Assembly: GCA_019912395.1 (NCBI GenBank)
Contig: JAIOIH010000042.1
Span: 1-64,000, forward strand
Origin: Flavobacteriales bacterium
Lineage (GTDB): Bacteria > Bacteroidota > Bacteroidia > Flavobacteriales_F > PHOS-HE28
Length of the DNA: 64,000 bases
Direction of reading: 5' to 3'
Shown here: piece by piece, positions 37,796 through 47,203 of the stretch
Position numbering within the stretch: the first letter of the stretch is position 1
How the letters are laid out: every line of letters begins with the position of its first letter
The notes under the pieces: model-generated
Told to the model about the DNA's origin: nothing
Databases searched by the model: none
The model's input: only the letters and a program-made list of their open reading frames with translations
Translations under genes and position numbers: made by a program

Positions 37796-37841
37796 ACCAC
37801 CGACTTTTCTACCTTGGCCCTCCGAGGCCGGAACCCATTCC

Positions 37842-38327
37842 ATGGAACCCATGAACATCACCCAGATCCAGGACCTGATCAAATTCGTTGCGAAAAGCGG
37901 TGTAAGCGAGGTGGAGATCGAGCAGAAGGACTTCAAGATCACCATCAAGGCGGCCAGTAAGAAGGAGACTCCCGTGCAGGTGTACGCACAGCCGCAGTAC
38001 GCTCCTGCGCCTTTGCCTGCCCCTGCTCCGGCCCCGGCAGCCCAAGTGCCCGCCGCTGCTGCTCCCGCTCCTGCAGCGGACAGCAAGTACATCACCATCA
38101 AATCACCGATGATCGGCACCTTCTATCGCGCCGCCGGGCCGGGCAAGCCGATCTTCGTGAACGTGGGCGACGAGATCAAGCCGGGCAAGACCATTTGCAT
38201 CATCGAGGCCATGAAGCTCTTCAACGAGATCGAGAGCGAGGTGAGCGGCAAGATCGTAAAAGTGCTGGTGGACGATGCCAAGCCGGTGGAGTACGACCAG
38301 CCGTTGTTCCTGGTGGATCCCTCGTAG
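37842..38327 (+). CDS. accB: Acetyl-CoA carboxylase biotin carboxyl carrier protein
   Basis: IEAMKLFNEIESEVSGKIVKVLVDDAKPVEYDQPLFLVDP. Confidence 0.97.
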   Translation: MEPMNITQIQDLIKFVAKSGVSEVEIEQKDFKITIKAASKKETPVQVYAQPQYAPAPLPAPAPAPAAQVPAAAAPAPAADSKYITIKSPMIGTFYRAAGPGKPIFVNVGDEIKPGKTICIIEAMKLFNEIESEVSGKIVKVLVDDAKPVEYDQPLFLVDPS

Positions 38328-38450
38328 ACTTTCACCACAGAGGCACAGGGACACAGAGAAGAACATGAAGGTGGCGATCGCATACACGATGTCCACTTCC
38401 CCGCATTTTGCATTCTCCGCGCCACGGCGTCTCCGCGGCCAATTCTCTTC
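38328..38450. repeat. CACAGAGGCACAGGGACACAGAG-type intergenic inverted repeat between accB and accC
   Basis: actttcaccacagaggcacagggacacagagaa (38328-38360) vs imperfect reverse complement ttctccgcgccacggcgtctccgcggccaatt (38413-38444). Confidence 0.7.
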
Positions 38451-38456
38451 CTCCCC

Positions 38457-39800
38457 ATGTTCAAGAAGATCCTCATAGCCAACCGCGGCGAGATCGCTCT
38501 CCGGGTGATCCGTACCGCCCGCGAGATGGGCATCAAGACGGTGGCCGTGTACAGCACCGCCGACCGGGAGAGCCTGCACGTGCGCTTCGCGGACGAGGCC
38601 GTCTGCATCGGTCCCCCGCCCAGCAAGGACAGTTACCTGAACATGAGCCGCATCATTGCGGCGGCGGAGATCACCAATGCCGATGCCATCCATCCGGGAT
38701 ATGGCTTCCTCAGTGAGAACGCCAAGTTCAGCAGGATCTGCCAGGAACACGGCATCAAGTTCATCGGTGCGTTGCCCGAACAGATCGAGGCCATGGGCGA
38801 CAAGGCCACGGCCAAGAGCACCATGATCGCCGCCGGCGTGCCTTGCGTGCCCGGCACGGAGGGCTTGGTCACGGACCTCGATGTAGCGAAAAAGGAGGCC
38901 AAGAAGATCGGCTATCCGGTGATCCTGAAGGCCACTGCCGGTGGTGGTGGCAAGGGGATGCGCCTGGTATGGAAGGAGGAAGAGTTCGAGGAAGCCTTCG
39001 AGAAAGCCAGCCAAGAGGCAGGGGCCGCCTTCGGCAACGCCGGCATGTACATGGAGAAGTACATCCTGGAACCACGCCACATCGAGATCCAGATCGCGGG
39101 GGACCAGTACGGTACCTTCTGCCACATGAGCGAGCGCGACTGCAGCATCCAGCGCCGCCACCAAAAACTCGTGGAGGAGACGCCAAGTCCCTTCATGACC
39201 AAGGCACTGCGGAAGAAGATGGGCGAGGCCGCCATCAAGGCTGCGGCCAGCGTGAACTACGAGGGTGTGGGCACCGTGGAATTCCTGGTGGACAAGGACC
39301 GGAACTTCTACTTCATGGAGATGAACACGCGGATCCAGGTGGAGCACACCATCACCGAGGAGGTGATCGACTTCGACCTGGTGCGGGAGCAGATCAAGAT
39401 CGCATCCGGCATCCCCATCAGCGGACTCAACTACGAGCCCACGCGCCACAGCATCCAGTGCCGGATCAACGCGGAGGACCCCTTCAACGATTTCCGCCCC
39501 AGCCCGGGCAAGATCCAGAGCTATCACAGCCCAGGTGGCCACGGTGTGCGCATTGATACGCACGTTTATGCGGGCTACACCATCCCGCCGAACTACGACA
39601 GCATGATCGGCAAGCTGATCGTGAGCGCACAGACGCGCGAGGAGGCGTTGGCCAAGATGGAGCGTGCGCTGAGCGAATACGTGATCGAAGGCGTACACAC
39701 CAGCATTCCCTTTCATTTGCAGCTCCTGCGGAACGAGAAGTTCCGTGCCGGGGAGTACACCACGAAGTTCCTGGAGAATTTCGAGCTCAAGATTCCTTGA
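38457..39800 (+). CDS. accC: Acetyl-CoA carboxylase, biotin carboxylase subunit
   Basis: [61 protein letters not shown]. Confidence 0.98.
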   Translation: MFKKILIANRGEIALRVIRTAREMGIKTVAVYSTADRESLHVRFADEAVCIGPPPSKDSYLNMSRIIAAAEITNADAIHPGYGFLSENAKFSRICQEHGIKFIGALPEQIEAMGDKATAKSTMIAAGVPCVPGTEGLVTDLDVAKKEAKKIGYPVILKATAGGGGKGMRLVWKEEEFEEAFEKASQEAGAAFGNAGMYMEKYILEPRHIEIQIAGDQYGTFCHMSERDCSIQRRHQKLVEETPSPFMTKALRKKMGEAAIKAAASVNYEGVGTVEFLVDKDRNFYFMEMNTRIQVEHTITEEVIDFDLVREQIKIASGIPISGLNYEPTRHSIQCRINAEDPFNDFRPSPGKIQSYHSPGGHGVRIDTHVYAGYTIPPNYDSMIGKLIVSAQTREEALAKMERALSEYVIEGVHTSIPFHLQLLRNEKFRAGEYTTKFLENFELKIP

Positions 39801-39919
39801 GGACTGCGCATTGAACTACCGCCGGCCGGTACAGGGTGGTACCGAGCACTGTGGGTGAGCACGGCACGCTGCCCATTGATCTACCGCAAGACGCCCGATA
39901 CGCAATACCTTTCGCATTC

Positions 39920-40291
39920 ATGAAGTGGTACTCGAAGGTCCTGTTGGTCTTGTTCATCATCCTGCTGATCGCGGGCTGGTTCCGCTATTTCTGGGTGTTT
40001 GGTGAAGGGGCCAAGGCCGGACAATTGAACTATGTGGTCAAGAAGGGCATCCTCTTCAAGACCTACGAGGGCAAGCTGATCCAGACCGGCATCCGCGCAC
40101 AGGGTGCTTCCCTGAACTCATACGAGTTCGAATTCTCCGTCGGGAACAAGCGTATTGCGGAAGAGCTGATGGCCCGCAGCGGCGACCAGTTCACCCTGCA
40201 CTACAAGGAATACCTCGGTGCATTGCCCTGGCGCGGCCATACCGTGTACGTGGTGGACAGTATCATCTCCTCGGAAAAAGTGGAGCATTGA
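39920..40291 (+). CDS. Small membrane-anchored protein of unknown function
   Basis: N-terminal TM helix LLVLFIILLIAGWFRYFWVFGEG then conserved-looking soluble domain. Confidence 0.75.
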   Translation: MKWYSKVLLVLFIILLIAGWFRYFWVFGEGAKAGQLNYVVKKGILFKTYEGKLIQTGIRAQGASLNSYEFEFSVGNKRIAEELMARSGDQFTLHYKEYLGALPWRGHTVYVVDSIISSEKVEH

Positions 40292-40293
40292 AA

Positions 40294-40341
40294 CTGCCAG
40301 GGGCAGAGCGACGCATTCGTACTCGCGAAAAACGCGAGCGC
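40294..40341 (+). repeat. Two-hairpin REP-like element, copy A
   Basis: CTGCC-AGG-GGCAG (40294-40306), 17 nt, CGCG-AAAAA-CGCG inside ACTCGCGAAAAACGCGAGCGC (40321-40341). Confidence 0.75.
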
Positions 40342-40365
40342 GTGCTTCAGGATCTAAATTGCCGC

Positions 40366-42156
40366 ATGGGTCGCCGCTCATTTTACGCCGTGTTGCTCTG
40401 CTGTGCCACGTTGCTGGTGCTTCGCTCCTCTGCCCCCCCGCGCCAAGCGCTCACCTGGGATGTCTTCGGGTACTACCTCTATCTGCCGGCCACCTTCATC
40501 CATCACGACATTGCCTTGGAGGACCATGCTTGGTTGGACGAGGTGATGACCCGTTACGAGCCCTCCGCCACGCTCTATCAGCTGGTGGACGGTCCGGATG
40601 GCAAGCGCGTGATCAAGTACAGTGCGGGCATGGCGGTGTTGTACGCACCATTCTTCTTCATCGCACAAATAGCCGCTCCGTTGCTTGGATATCCAGCGGA
40701 TGGCTTCTCTCCTCCCTATCAGTTCATCATTGCCTTCGGATGCTTGCTCTATGCAATGTTGGGCCTGTTCGTCCTGCGCAGGGTGCTGCTGCATTTCTTC
40801 AGCGATACCTGGGCCGCGTTATTGATCGCACTGATCGTCCTCGGTACGAACTACCTGCAGCTCACCGCGTGGGACGGTACGCTGCTGACGCACACACCGC
40901 TTCTTCTGCTTTACGCATTGCTGCTGTGGGCCACGATCCAATGGCACGAAAAGCCCAGGCTTCGCAGTGCATTGCTCCTTGGTGCCACGGCCGGGTTGAT
41001 CACCCTCGTGCGGCCCTCGGAAGGCATCTGTGTCTTGATCCCCTTGCTCTGGCTTCCGGCAGGTGCCCATGGCTGGAAGCGAAAATGGGGGCTGTTGAGG
41101 TCCCATGTGGGCCATGTTGCATTGGCGGCATTGGCGTTCATCGCGGCGGCCTCTCCACAACTGTTCTATTGGCACGCCGTCACCGGTGACTGGATCTTCT
41201 ACTCCTACGTGAACCCGGGTGAAGGCTTTGACTTCCTGCCACCGCACATCACCGACTTTCTCTTCAGTTACCGCAAAGGCTGGCTCCTGTACACCCCGTT
41301 GATGCTCTTCGCCATTGCGGGCTTGCCCTTGTTGTGGCGGCATCATCGCGAAGCATTCTGGGCAATGCTCGTCTTTCTCCTCGTGGATCTCTGGGTGATC
41401 TCAGCGTGGAGCTGCTGGTGGTACGCCGGCGGTTCCTTCAGCTCACGCTCATTAGTGCCGGCCTATGTGGTCCTGGCCATCCCTCTGGGGCTCGCCCTGC
41501 AGTGGATCCATCAGCGAAAAGCGCTGCGATGGCCCACAGGCCTGCTGATCGGGTTGCTTGTCTTGCTCAACCTCTTCCAAACCTGGCAATGGCAACGGCG
41601 CATCCTGCCCAAGGACCGTATCACCAAGGGCTACTACTGGGCGATCTTCGGTCGAACCAGCATACCCGAAGGCGCGGAAAACCTGTTGATGGTGGAACGC
41701 TCCGCCGCTTCGGAGGAACACTTTACCGATGAGGCGCGGTACACCGGGCACGAGCTCTGCCATTACACCTTCGATGACCAACCGGACAGCCGTTTCAGCT
41801 TTACCGCCGAAGTGCCATGGACACCCGGGCCGGACGTGCCCTTTTCCCAGCTGACCAAGAAGGACCATGCTTGGCTGCGCGCCACTGCACGTCTTTGGGT
41901 AGGCGACAGCATCCCCGATGCGCCGCCACCGGTGATGGTAATGACCTTCCACCACGATGGCGAGACCTACCAGTACCGCACCTGCGAATGGAAGATCCCC
42001 CCGGGTACGAGAAATGCGTGGGTACCGATCACCATGGATTACCTCACGCCGGAGGTACGATCAACGAAGGACAACCTGAAGGTGTACATCTGGAACGAGC
42101 ACGGTGGCCCTTGGCACGTGGACGACCTGAAGGTGGAGGTTTGGGAACGGAAGTGA
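40366..42156 (+). CDS. Polytopic membrane protein, glycosyltransferase (PMT/GT-C)-like
   Basis: many TM segments; LTWDVFGYYLYLPATFIHHDIALEDHAW; PAYVVLAIPLGLALQWI; soluble C-terminal domain. Confidence 0.7.
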   Translation: MGRRSFYAVLLCCATLLVLRSSAPPRQALTWDVFGYYLYLPATFIHHDIALEDHAWLDEVMTRYEPSATLYQLVDGPDGKRVIKYSAGMAVLYAPFFFIAQIAAPLLGYPADGFSPPYQFIIAFGCLLYAMLGLFVLRRVLLHFFSDTWAALLIALIVLGTNYLQLTAWDGTLLTHTPLLLLYALLLWATIQWHEKPRLRSALLLGATAGLITLVRPSEGICVLIPLLWLPAGAHGWKRKWGLLRSHVGHVALAALAFIAAASPQLFYWHAVTGDWIFYSYVNPGEGFDFLPPHITDFLFSYRKGWLLYTPLMLFAIAGLPLLWRHHREAFWAMLVFLLVDLWVISAWSCWWYAGGSFSSRSLVPAYVVLAIPLGLALQWIHQRKALRWPTGLLIGLLVLLNLFQTWQWQRRILPKDRITKGYYWAIFGRTSIPEGAENLLMVERSAASEEHFTDEARYTGHELCHYTFDDQPDSRFSFTAEVPWTPGPDVPFSQLTKKDHAWLRATARLWVGDSIPDAPPPVMVMTFHHDGETYQYRTCEWKIPPGTRNAWVPITMDYLTPEVRSTKDNLKVYIWNEHGGPWHVDDLKVEVWERK

Positions 42157-42205
42157 GCTGCTCGCTTGCGTACGATGCTCTTGAGTGGCTGGGATCCACC
42201 GGAAC

Positions 42206-42303
42206 CCGCCAGGGGCGGACACATGCGAACGCACCCGCGAAAAACGCGCGCACGGGCCATGGGACATCCCTACGGCACTCCGGCTCGCGAAAAACGCAAG
42301 CGC
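42206..42303 (+). repeat. Two-hairpin REP-like element, copies B and C upstream of nuoA
   Basis: CCGCC-AGG-GGCGG (42206-42218), 17 nt, CGCGAAAAACGCG (42236-42248); second core CTCGCGAAAAACGCAAGCGC (42284-42303). Confidence 0.75.
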
Positions 42304-42308
42304 TTTCC

Positions 42309-42343
42309 TTGGTCAGGAACAACGTGCCCGGCCCTTACCTTTG
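42309..42343 (+). promoter_or_regulatory. Bacteroidota-type promoter for the nuo operon
   Basis: TTG 42309-42311, 24 nt, TACCTTTG 42336-42343; 48 nt upstream of nuoA. Confidence 0.5.
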
Positions 42344-42390
42344 CACGGTCCGCCGCGCACCCGTAGGTTCGCACGGAAATTGAACAATAC

Positions 42391-42753
42391 ATGGGCACCC
42401 CGCAGGACTTTCTCCCGGTGATCATCCAGGTGATCATCGCCGCAAGCTTTGTGGGCGTGGCTTTGGGCGCGGCTGCATGGATCGGACCGAAGCGCGGAGG
42501 CAAGCACAAGGAAGCCAGCTTCGAATGCGGCATCGAACAACAAGGCAATGCCCGCGCACCCTTCTCGGTGAAGTACTTCCTCATCGCCATTCTTTTTGTG
42601 CTCTTCGATGTGGAGATCATCTTCCTCTATCCCTGGGCGGTGAACTTCAAGGCACTGGGCTGGTTCGGCTTGATGGAGATGATGGTATTCCTGAGCTTTG
42701 TATTGGCGGGTTTCTTCTATGTGATCAAGAAGGGTGCCCTGAAGTGGGAATAA
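42391..42753 (+). CDS. nuoA: NADH-quinone oxidoreductase subunit A
   Basis: FECGIEQQGNARAPFSVKYFLIAILFVLFDVEIIFLYPWA. Confidence 0.98.
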   Translation: MGTPQDFLPVIIQVIIAASFVGVALGAAAWIGPKRGGKHKEASFECGIEQQGNARAPFSVKYFLIAILFVLFDVEIIFLYPWAVNFKALGWFGLMEMMVFLSFVLAGFFYVIKKGALKWE

Positions 42754-42799
42754 GGACGATGGCCCCATCTCCCGTACTCCCTTTCCTTCGTAGCGCAAA

Positions 42800-43381
42800 A
42801 TGAGCGAGAAAAAAGACCACCTGGCCCCCACCCAAAAACGGGAAAAGCCCACCATCGTGGAACCGCCTCCCGGAACCATGGGCACGGGCTTCTTCACCAC
42901 CAGCATGGACAAGGCCATCGGCCTGGCCCGCAAGAACAGCCTCTGGCCGTTGCCCTTCGCCACGAGCTGCTGCGGCATCGAGTTCATGAGCACCATGAGC
43001 TCGCACTACGACCTCAGCCGCTTCGGCATGGAGCGCCTCAGCTTCAGCCCGCGCCAAAGCGACCTGCTGATGGTGATGGGCACCATCGCCAAAAAGATGG
43101 GGCCGGTGCTCCGCGAGGTGTACACCCAGATGGCTGAACCGAAATGGGTGCTCAGCATGGGCGCGTGTGCCAGCAGCGGCGGCATATTCGACAGTTACAG
43201 CGTGCTCCAGGGCATCGACCGCGTGATCCCCGTGGACGTCTACATTCCCGGTTGCCCGCCCCGGCCCGAACAGGTGATCGACGGCATCCTGAAGATCCAG
43301 GAACTGGCCCAGAACGAAAGCCTGCGTCGCCGCTACAGCAAGGAATACGAAGACCTCCTCACCAAGTACAAGATCGACTGA
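42800..43381 (+). CDS. nuoB: NADH-quinone oxidoreductase subunit B
   Basis: SLWPLPFATSCCGIEFMST; SMGACASSGGIFDSYSVLQGIDRVIPVDVYIPGCPPRPEQVIDGI. Confidence 0.98.
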   Translation: MSEKKDHLAPTQKREKPTIVEPPPGTMGTGFFTTSMDKAIGLARKNSLWPLPFATSCCGIEFMSTMSSHYDLSRFGMERLSFSPRQSDLLMVMGTIAKKMGPVLREVYTQMAEPKWVLSMGACASSGGIFDSYSVLQGIDRVIPVDVYIPGCPPRPEQVIDGILKIQELAQNESLRRRYSKEYEDLLTKYKID

Positions 43382-43384
43382 GCC

Positions 43385-43897
43385 GTGCCAGCATTCACCA
43401 TCAACGCAGAACGCGATCAACTTGCGATCGACCGGCTCACCGAGCAGCTCGGCGCGGACGGCTTCACCCACGAGCGTTTGTACGATACGATGTGCTTCGT
43501 GGTGGCGAAGGAGAAGGTCCATGAGACCCTCGCCTTCCTCCGCAACGAGCTGGACTTCAACTTCCTCACCTCGATGTGCGGCATGCACTTCCCCGGACTG
43601 GAACTGGAGCTGGGGGCGGTGTACTTCCTGCACAGCATGCGCAACGGGCACCGCATCCGTGTGAAGACGCATGTATCCTTGAAGGAGGCTGAACTGCCCA
43701 CGGTCACCGACCTATGGCCCACCGCGAACTGGATGGAGCGTGAAACATGGGATTTCTTCGGGATCGATTTCGTCGGCCACCCGAACATGAAACGGATCTT
43801 GAACATGGAGGATTTCCCGGCGTTCCCCATGCGCAAGGATTACCCCTTGGAGGACCCCACGCGCGAGGACAAGAACGATACCTTTTTCGGACGATGA
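43385..43897 (+). CDS. nuoC: NADH-quinone oxidoreductase subunit C
   Basis: PTVTDLWPTANWMERETWDFFGIDFVGHPNMKRILNMEDFPAFPMRKDYPLEDP. Confidence 0.97.
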   Translation: MPAFTINAERDQLAIDRLTEQLGADGFTHERLYDTMCFVVAKEKVHETLAFLRNELDFNFLTSMCGMHFPGLELELGAVYFLHSMRNGHRIRVKTHVSLKEAELPTVTDLWPTANWMERETWDFFGIDFVGHPNMKRILNMEDFPAFPMRKDYPLEDPTREDKNDTFFGR

Positions 43898-45132
43898 GCG
43901 ATACCATGGCACGCCCCGATCTTTGGAAAGAGGATCATGTGGAAGGCAAAGGCCTGAACGAGCTCACCACGCTCAATCTCGGTCCCACCCACCCGGCCAC
44001 GCACGGTATATTCCAGAACGTGCTCACCTTGGACGGGGAGATCATCCTCGACACCGAGCAGACGATCGGCTACATCCACCGGGCTTTTGAAAAGATCGCC
44101 GAACGCCGGCCGTTCTACCAGATCACCACGCTCACCGACCGGATGAACTACTGCAGTGCGCCGATCAACAACTTCGGCTGGCTCATGGCGGTGGAGAAGC
44201 TGCTCGGCATCGACCTGCCCAAGCGCGTGGACTACATGCGCGTGATCATCATGGAGCTGTCGCGGATCACCGACCATATCATCTGCAACACCATCATCAG
44301 CCAGGACGCGGGGGCCACCACGCCCTTTCTCTACTATTACCAGTGGCGCGAACGCATCTACGAGATCTACGAGGAGATCTGCGGCGCGCGCCTTACCACC
44401 AACATGGGCCGCATCGGCGGGTTCGAGCGCAACTTCAGCGATCTCGCCTGGGAGCGTACCCGCGCCATCATCAAGGAACTGCCCGCCGCATTGGACGAGT
44501 TCGACAAGCTACTGGTGCGCAACCGGGTGTTCATGGACCGGTGCATCAACTGCGGCCCCATCAGCGCCGAGCGCGCCTTGGCATACGGTTTCACCGGGCC
44601 CAACCTGCGTGCGGCCGGTGTGGATTACGACGTGCGCGTGGCCGACCCCTACAGCAGTTACGAGGACTTTGATTTCAAGATCCCCGTCGGCAAGAGCGGC
44701 GATGTCTATGACCGCTTCACCGTGCGCCAGGAGGAGATGCGCCAGAGCATTTCCATTATCCGTCAAGCACTTGAAAAGATCGACAAGATCGCTGACAAGA
44801 CCACCTACCATGCCGATGTACCCGATTGGGTGCTGCCGCCGAAGCAGGAGGTCTACAACGACATGGAGGCCCTGATCTACCACTTCAAGATCGTGATGGG
44901 CGAGACGGAGATACCGGTAGGCGAGGTCTACCACTGCGTGGAAGGCGGCAACGGCGAGCTCGGCTTCTACATCGTCAGCGACGGGGGCCGCAACCCGTTC
45001 CGCGTCCATTTCCGCCGCCCCTGCTTCATCTATTACCAAGCCTTCCCGGAGATCATCAAAGGGGGCATGCTCAGCGACGCCATCCTTACCATGAGCAGCC
45101 TGAACGTGATCGCCGGTGAACTTGACGCCTGA
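43894..45132 (+). CDS. nuoD: NADH-quinone oxidoreductase subunit D
   Basis: NLGPTHPATHGIFQNVLTLDGE; IGYIHRAFEKIAERRPFYQ; ATG overlaps nuoC stop. Confidence 0.97.
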   Translation: MSDTMARPDLWKEDHVEGKGLNELTTLNLGPTHPATHGIFQNVLTLDGEIILDTEQTIGYIHRAFEKIAERRPFYQITTLTDRMNYCSAPINNFGWLMAVEKLLGIDLPKRVDYMRVIIMELSRITDHIICNTIISQDAGATTPFLYYYQWRERIYEIYEEICGARLTTNMGRIGGFERNFSDLAWERTRAIIKELPAALDEFDKLLVRNRVFMDRCINCGPISAERALAYGFTGPNLRAAGVDYDVRVADPYSSYEDFDFKIPVGKSGDVYDRFTVRQEEMRQSISIIRQALEKIDKIADKTTYHADVPDWVLPPKQEVYNDMEALIYHFKIVMGETEIPVGEVYHCVEGGNGELGFYIVSDGGRNPFRVHFRRPCFIYYQAFPEIIKGGMLSDAILTMSSLNVIAGELDA

Positions 45133-45689
45133 TGGAACACGCCACCAAACCACACACCACCACCGACGGTATCGCGCCTTTCGCGTTCAGCGAAGATGCC
45201 CTTTCGGAATGCCGCACGATACTGGGACGCTATCCTGCGGAATTCAGCAAGAGCGCGCTGATCCCGATCCTGCACATCGCGCAGGCGGAGAACGATGGCT
45301 GGCTCAGCGTACACGCGATGAACGCAGTGGCCGACCTGCTGAAGATCCAGTACATCGAGGTCTATGAGGTGGCCACCTTCTACAGCATGTTCAACCTGCA
45401 CCCCGTGGGCAAGCATGTGCTGGAAGTATGCCGGACGGTGCCCTGCATGTTGCGTGGCAGCGACGACATCATTGCGCACATCGGATCGCGCTTGGGCATC
45501 GAACCCGGCGGCACTACACCGGATGGCATGTTCACCCTGAAGGCCGTGGAATGCCTGGGCAGTTGCGGCACCGCGCCGATGCTGCAATGCGGAGCCAAAT
45601 ACCACGAGCACCTCACGATCGAGAAGGTGGACTCCTTGATCGAGAAGCTGCGTGGGGAACCCAAGCGCAACAATTACACAGACCGTTGA
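45132..45689 (+). CDS. nuoE: NADH-quinone oxidoreductase subunit E
   Basis: ILHIAQAENDGWLSVHAMNAVADLL; VCRTVPCMLRGSDDI; VECLGSCGTAPMLQCG. Confidence 0.97.
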   Translation: MEHATKPHTTTDGIAPFAFSEDALSECRTILGRYPAEFSKSALIPILHIAQAENDGWLSVHAMNAVADLLKIQYIEVYEVATFYSMFNLHPVGKHVLEVCRTVPCMLRGSDDIIAHIGSRLGIEPGGTTPDGMFTLKAVECLGSCGTAPMLQCGAKYHEHLTIEKVDSLIEKLRGEPKRNNYTDR

Positions 45690-47047
45690 TGGGACGACAG
45701 CTTCTGCTTGAGCATATTGACAAGCCCGGGATCCGTGGACTGGAGGCCTACCGCGCCAACGGCGGCTATCGCAGCGTGGAGAAGGCATTGAGGACGATGT
45801 CCCCTGAAGCTGTTTTGGAGGAAGTGAAGAAGAGCGGCCTGCGGGGTCGTGGCGGTGCGGGCTTCCCTGCGGGCATGAAGTGGAGCTTCCTCGCAAAGCC
45901 CGAGGGCGTACCCCGCTATTTGGTGGTGAACGCGGACGAGAGCGAGCCCGGCACCTTCAAGGACCGCTATCTCATGGAGCGCATCCCCCACCTGCTGATC
46001 GAGGGGATCATCCCGAGCTGCTTCGCCATGGGCGCGAACACCTCGTACATCTACATCCGCGGCGAGTACTTCCATATCGCGCGCATCCTGGAGCAGGCCA
46101 TTGCCGAAGCCTACGCTGCCGGCTGGCTCGGAAAGAACATCCTCGGCAGCGGCTTCGACCTTGATGTCTTCGTACACATGGGTGCCGGTGCGTACATCTG
46201 CGGGGAGGAAACGGCGCTGCTCGAAAGCCTTGAAGGCAAGCGCGGCAACCCGCGGATCAAGCCGCCATTCCCGGCGGTGAAGGGTCTGTGGCAGCGGCCC
46301 ACGGTGGTGAATAACGTGGAGACGATCTGCGCGGTGGTGCCCATCGTGAACGAGGGGGGAGAGGAGTACGCCAAGATCGGCGTCGGCCGGAGCACCGGCA
46401 CCAAGCTGATCAGCGCGGGCGGCCACGTGAACAGGCCCGGTGTGTATGAGATCGAACTGGGCATCCCCGTGGAAGAGTTCCTGATGAGCGATGAATACTG
46501 CGGTGGTGTCAGCGGCGGAAGACCCTTGAAGGCCTGCATCCCTGGAGGATCCTCCGTACCCATCCTGCCGGCTGAACTGCTTTTCCGCACGGCGAAGTTC
46601 GAGACGCGCCTGATGACCTACGAAAGCCTCAGCGACGGTGGCTTCCAGACCGGGAGCATGCTCGGCTCGGGCGGCTTCTACGTCTTCAACGACACGGCCT
46701 GCATCGTGCGCAGCACATGGAACCATTCGCGCTTCTACCACCACGAGAGCTGTGGCCAGTGCAGCCCCTGCCGCGAAGGCACCGGCTGGATGGAGAAGAT
46801 CCTCTACCGCTTCGAGCACGGCTTGGCGCGCACGGATGACATCGACCTGCTGTGGGATGTGCAGCGGCGCATCGAGGGCAACACCATCTGCCCCTTCGGC
46901 GATGCCGCCGCATGGCCCGTGGCCGCCTCCATCCGCCACTTCCGGCACGAGTTCGAGTACCACGCCACCCATCCCACCAAGGTGAAGGACCCCAAGCACT
47001 GCGAGAAGGAGCCGATCCCGGTGCCGGAACGGTCGTATGCGGGGTGA
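45689..47047 (+). CDS. nuoF: NADH-quinone oxidoreductase subunit F
   Basis: SGLRGRGGAGFPAGMKWSF; VNADESEPGTFKDR; GAGAYICGEETALLESLEGKRG; ESCGQCSPCREGTGWM. Confidence 0.98.
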   Translation: MGRQLLLEHIDKPGIRGLEAYRANGGYRSVEKALRTMSPEAVLEEVKKSGLRGRGGAGFPAGMKWSFLAKPEGVPRYLVVNADESEPGTFKDRYLMERIPHLLIEGIIPSCFAMGANTSYIYIRGEYFHIARILEQAIAEAYAAGWLGKNILGSGFDLDVFVHMGAGAYICGEETALLESLEGKRGNPRIKPPFPAVKGLWQRPTVVNNVETICAVVPIVNEGGEEYAKIGVGRSTGTKLISAGGHVNRPGVYEIELGIPVEEFLMSDEYCGGVSGGRPLKACIPGGSSVPILPAELLFRTAKFETRLMTYESLSDGGFQTGSMLGSGGFYVFNDTACIVRSTWNHSRFYHHESCGQCSPCREGTGWMEKILYRFEHGLARTDDIDLLWDVQRRIEGNTICPFGDAAAWPVAASIRHFRHEFEYHATHPTKVKDPKHCEKEPIPVPERSYAG

Positions 47048-47132
47048 TGATTTGTTTTACCGAAACGACCGCAACGGAATACAACGCCACGCCTGAAATT
47101 CATTGTGGGCGAGGAGAGGTCACCAATCCAGG

Positions 47133-47184
47133 GTATCGCAACGGCCAATACTTTTTTGAACGTTGCGCAACCGTTGCGGTATAC
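47133..47184. repeat. Inverted repeat downstream of nuoF
   Basis: GTATCGCAACGG (47133-47144) pairs with CCGTTGCGGTATAC (47171-47184) with a 2-nt bulge; loop holds TTTTTT. Confidence 0.5.
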
Positions 47185-47203
47185 CACCGGGTGCGCCTTT
47201 CCC

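Noticed and set aside
38103-39716. 537-aa minus-strand ORF
   Set aside because: Antisense to accB/accC; only the short segment [11 protein letters not shown] is informative, as a marker of the intergenic repeat.
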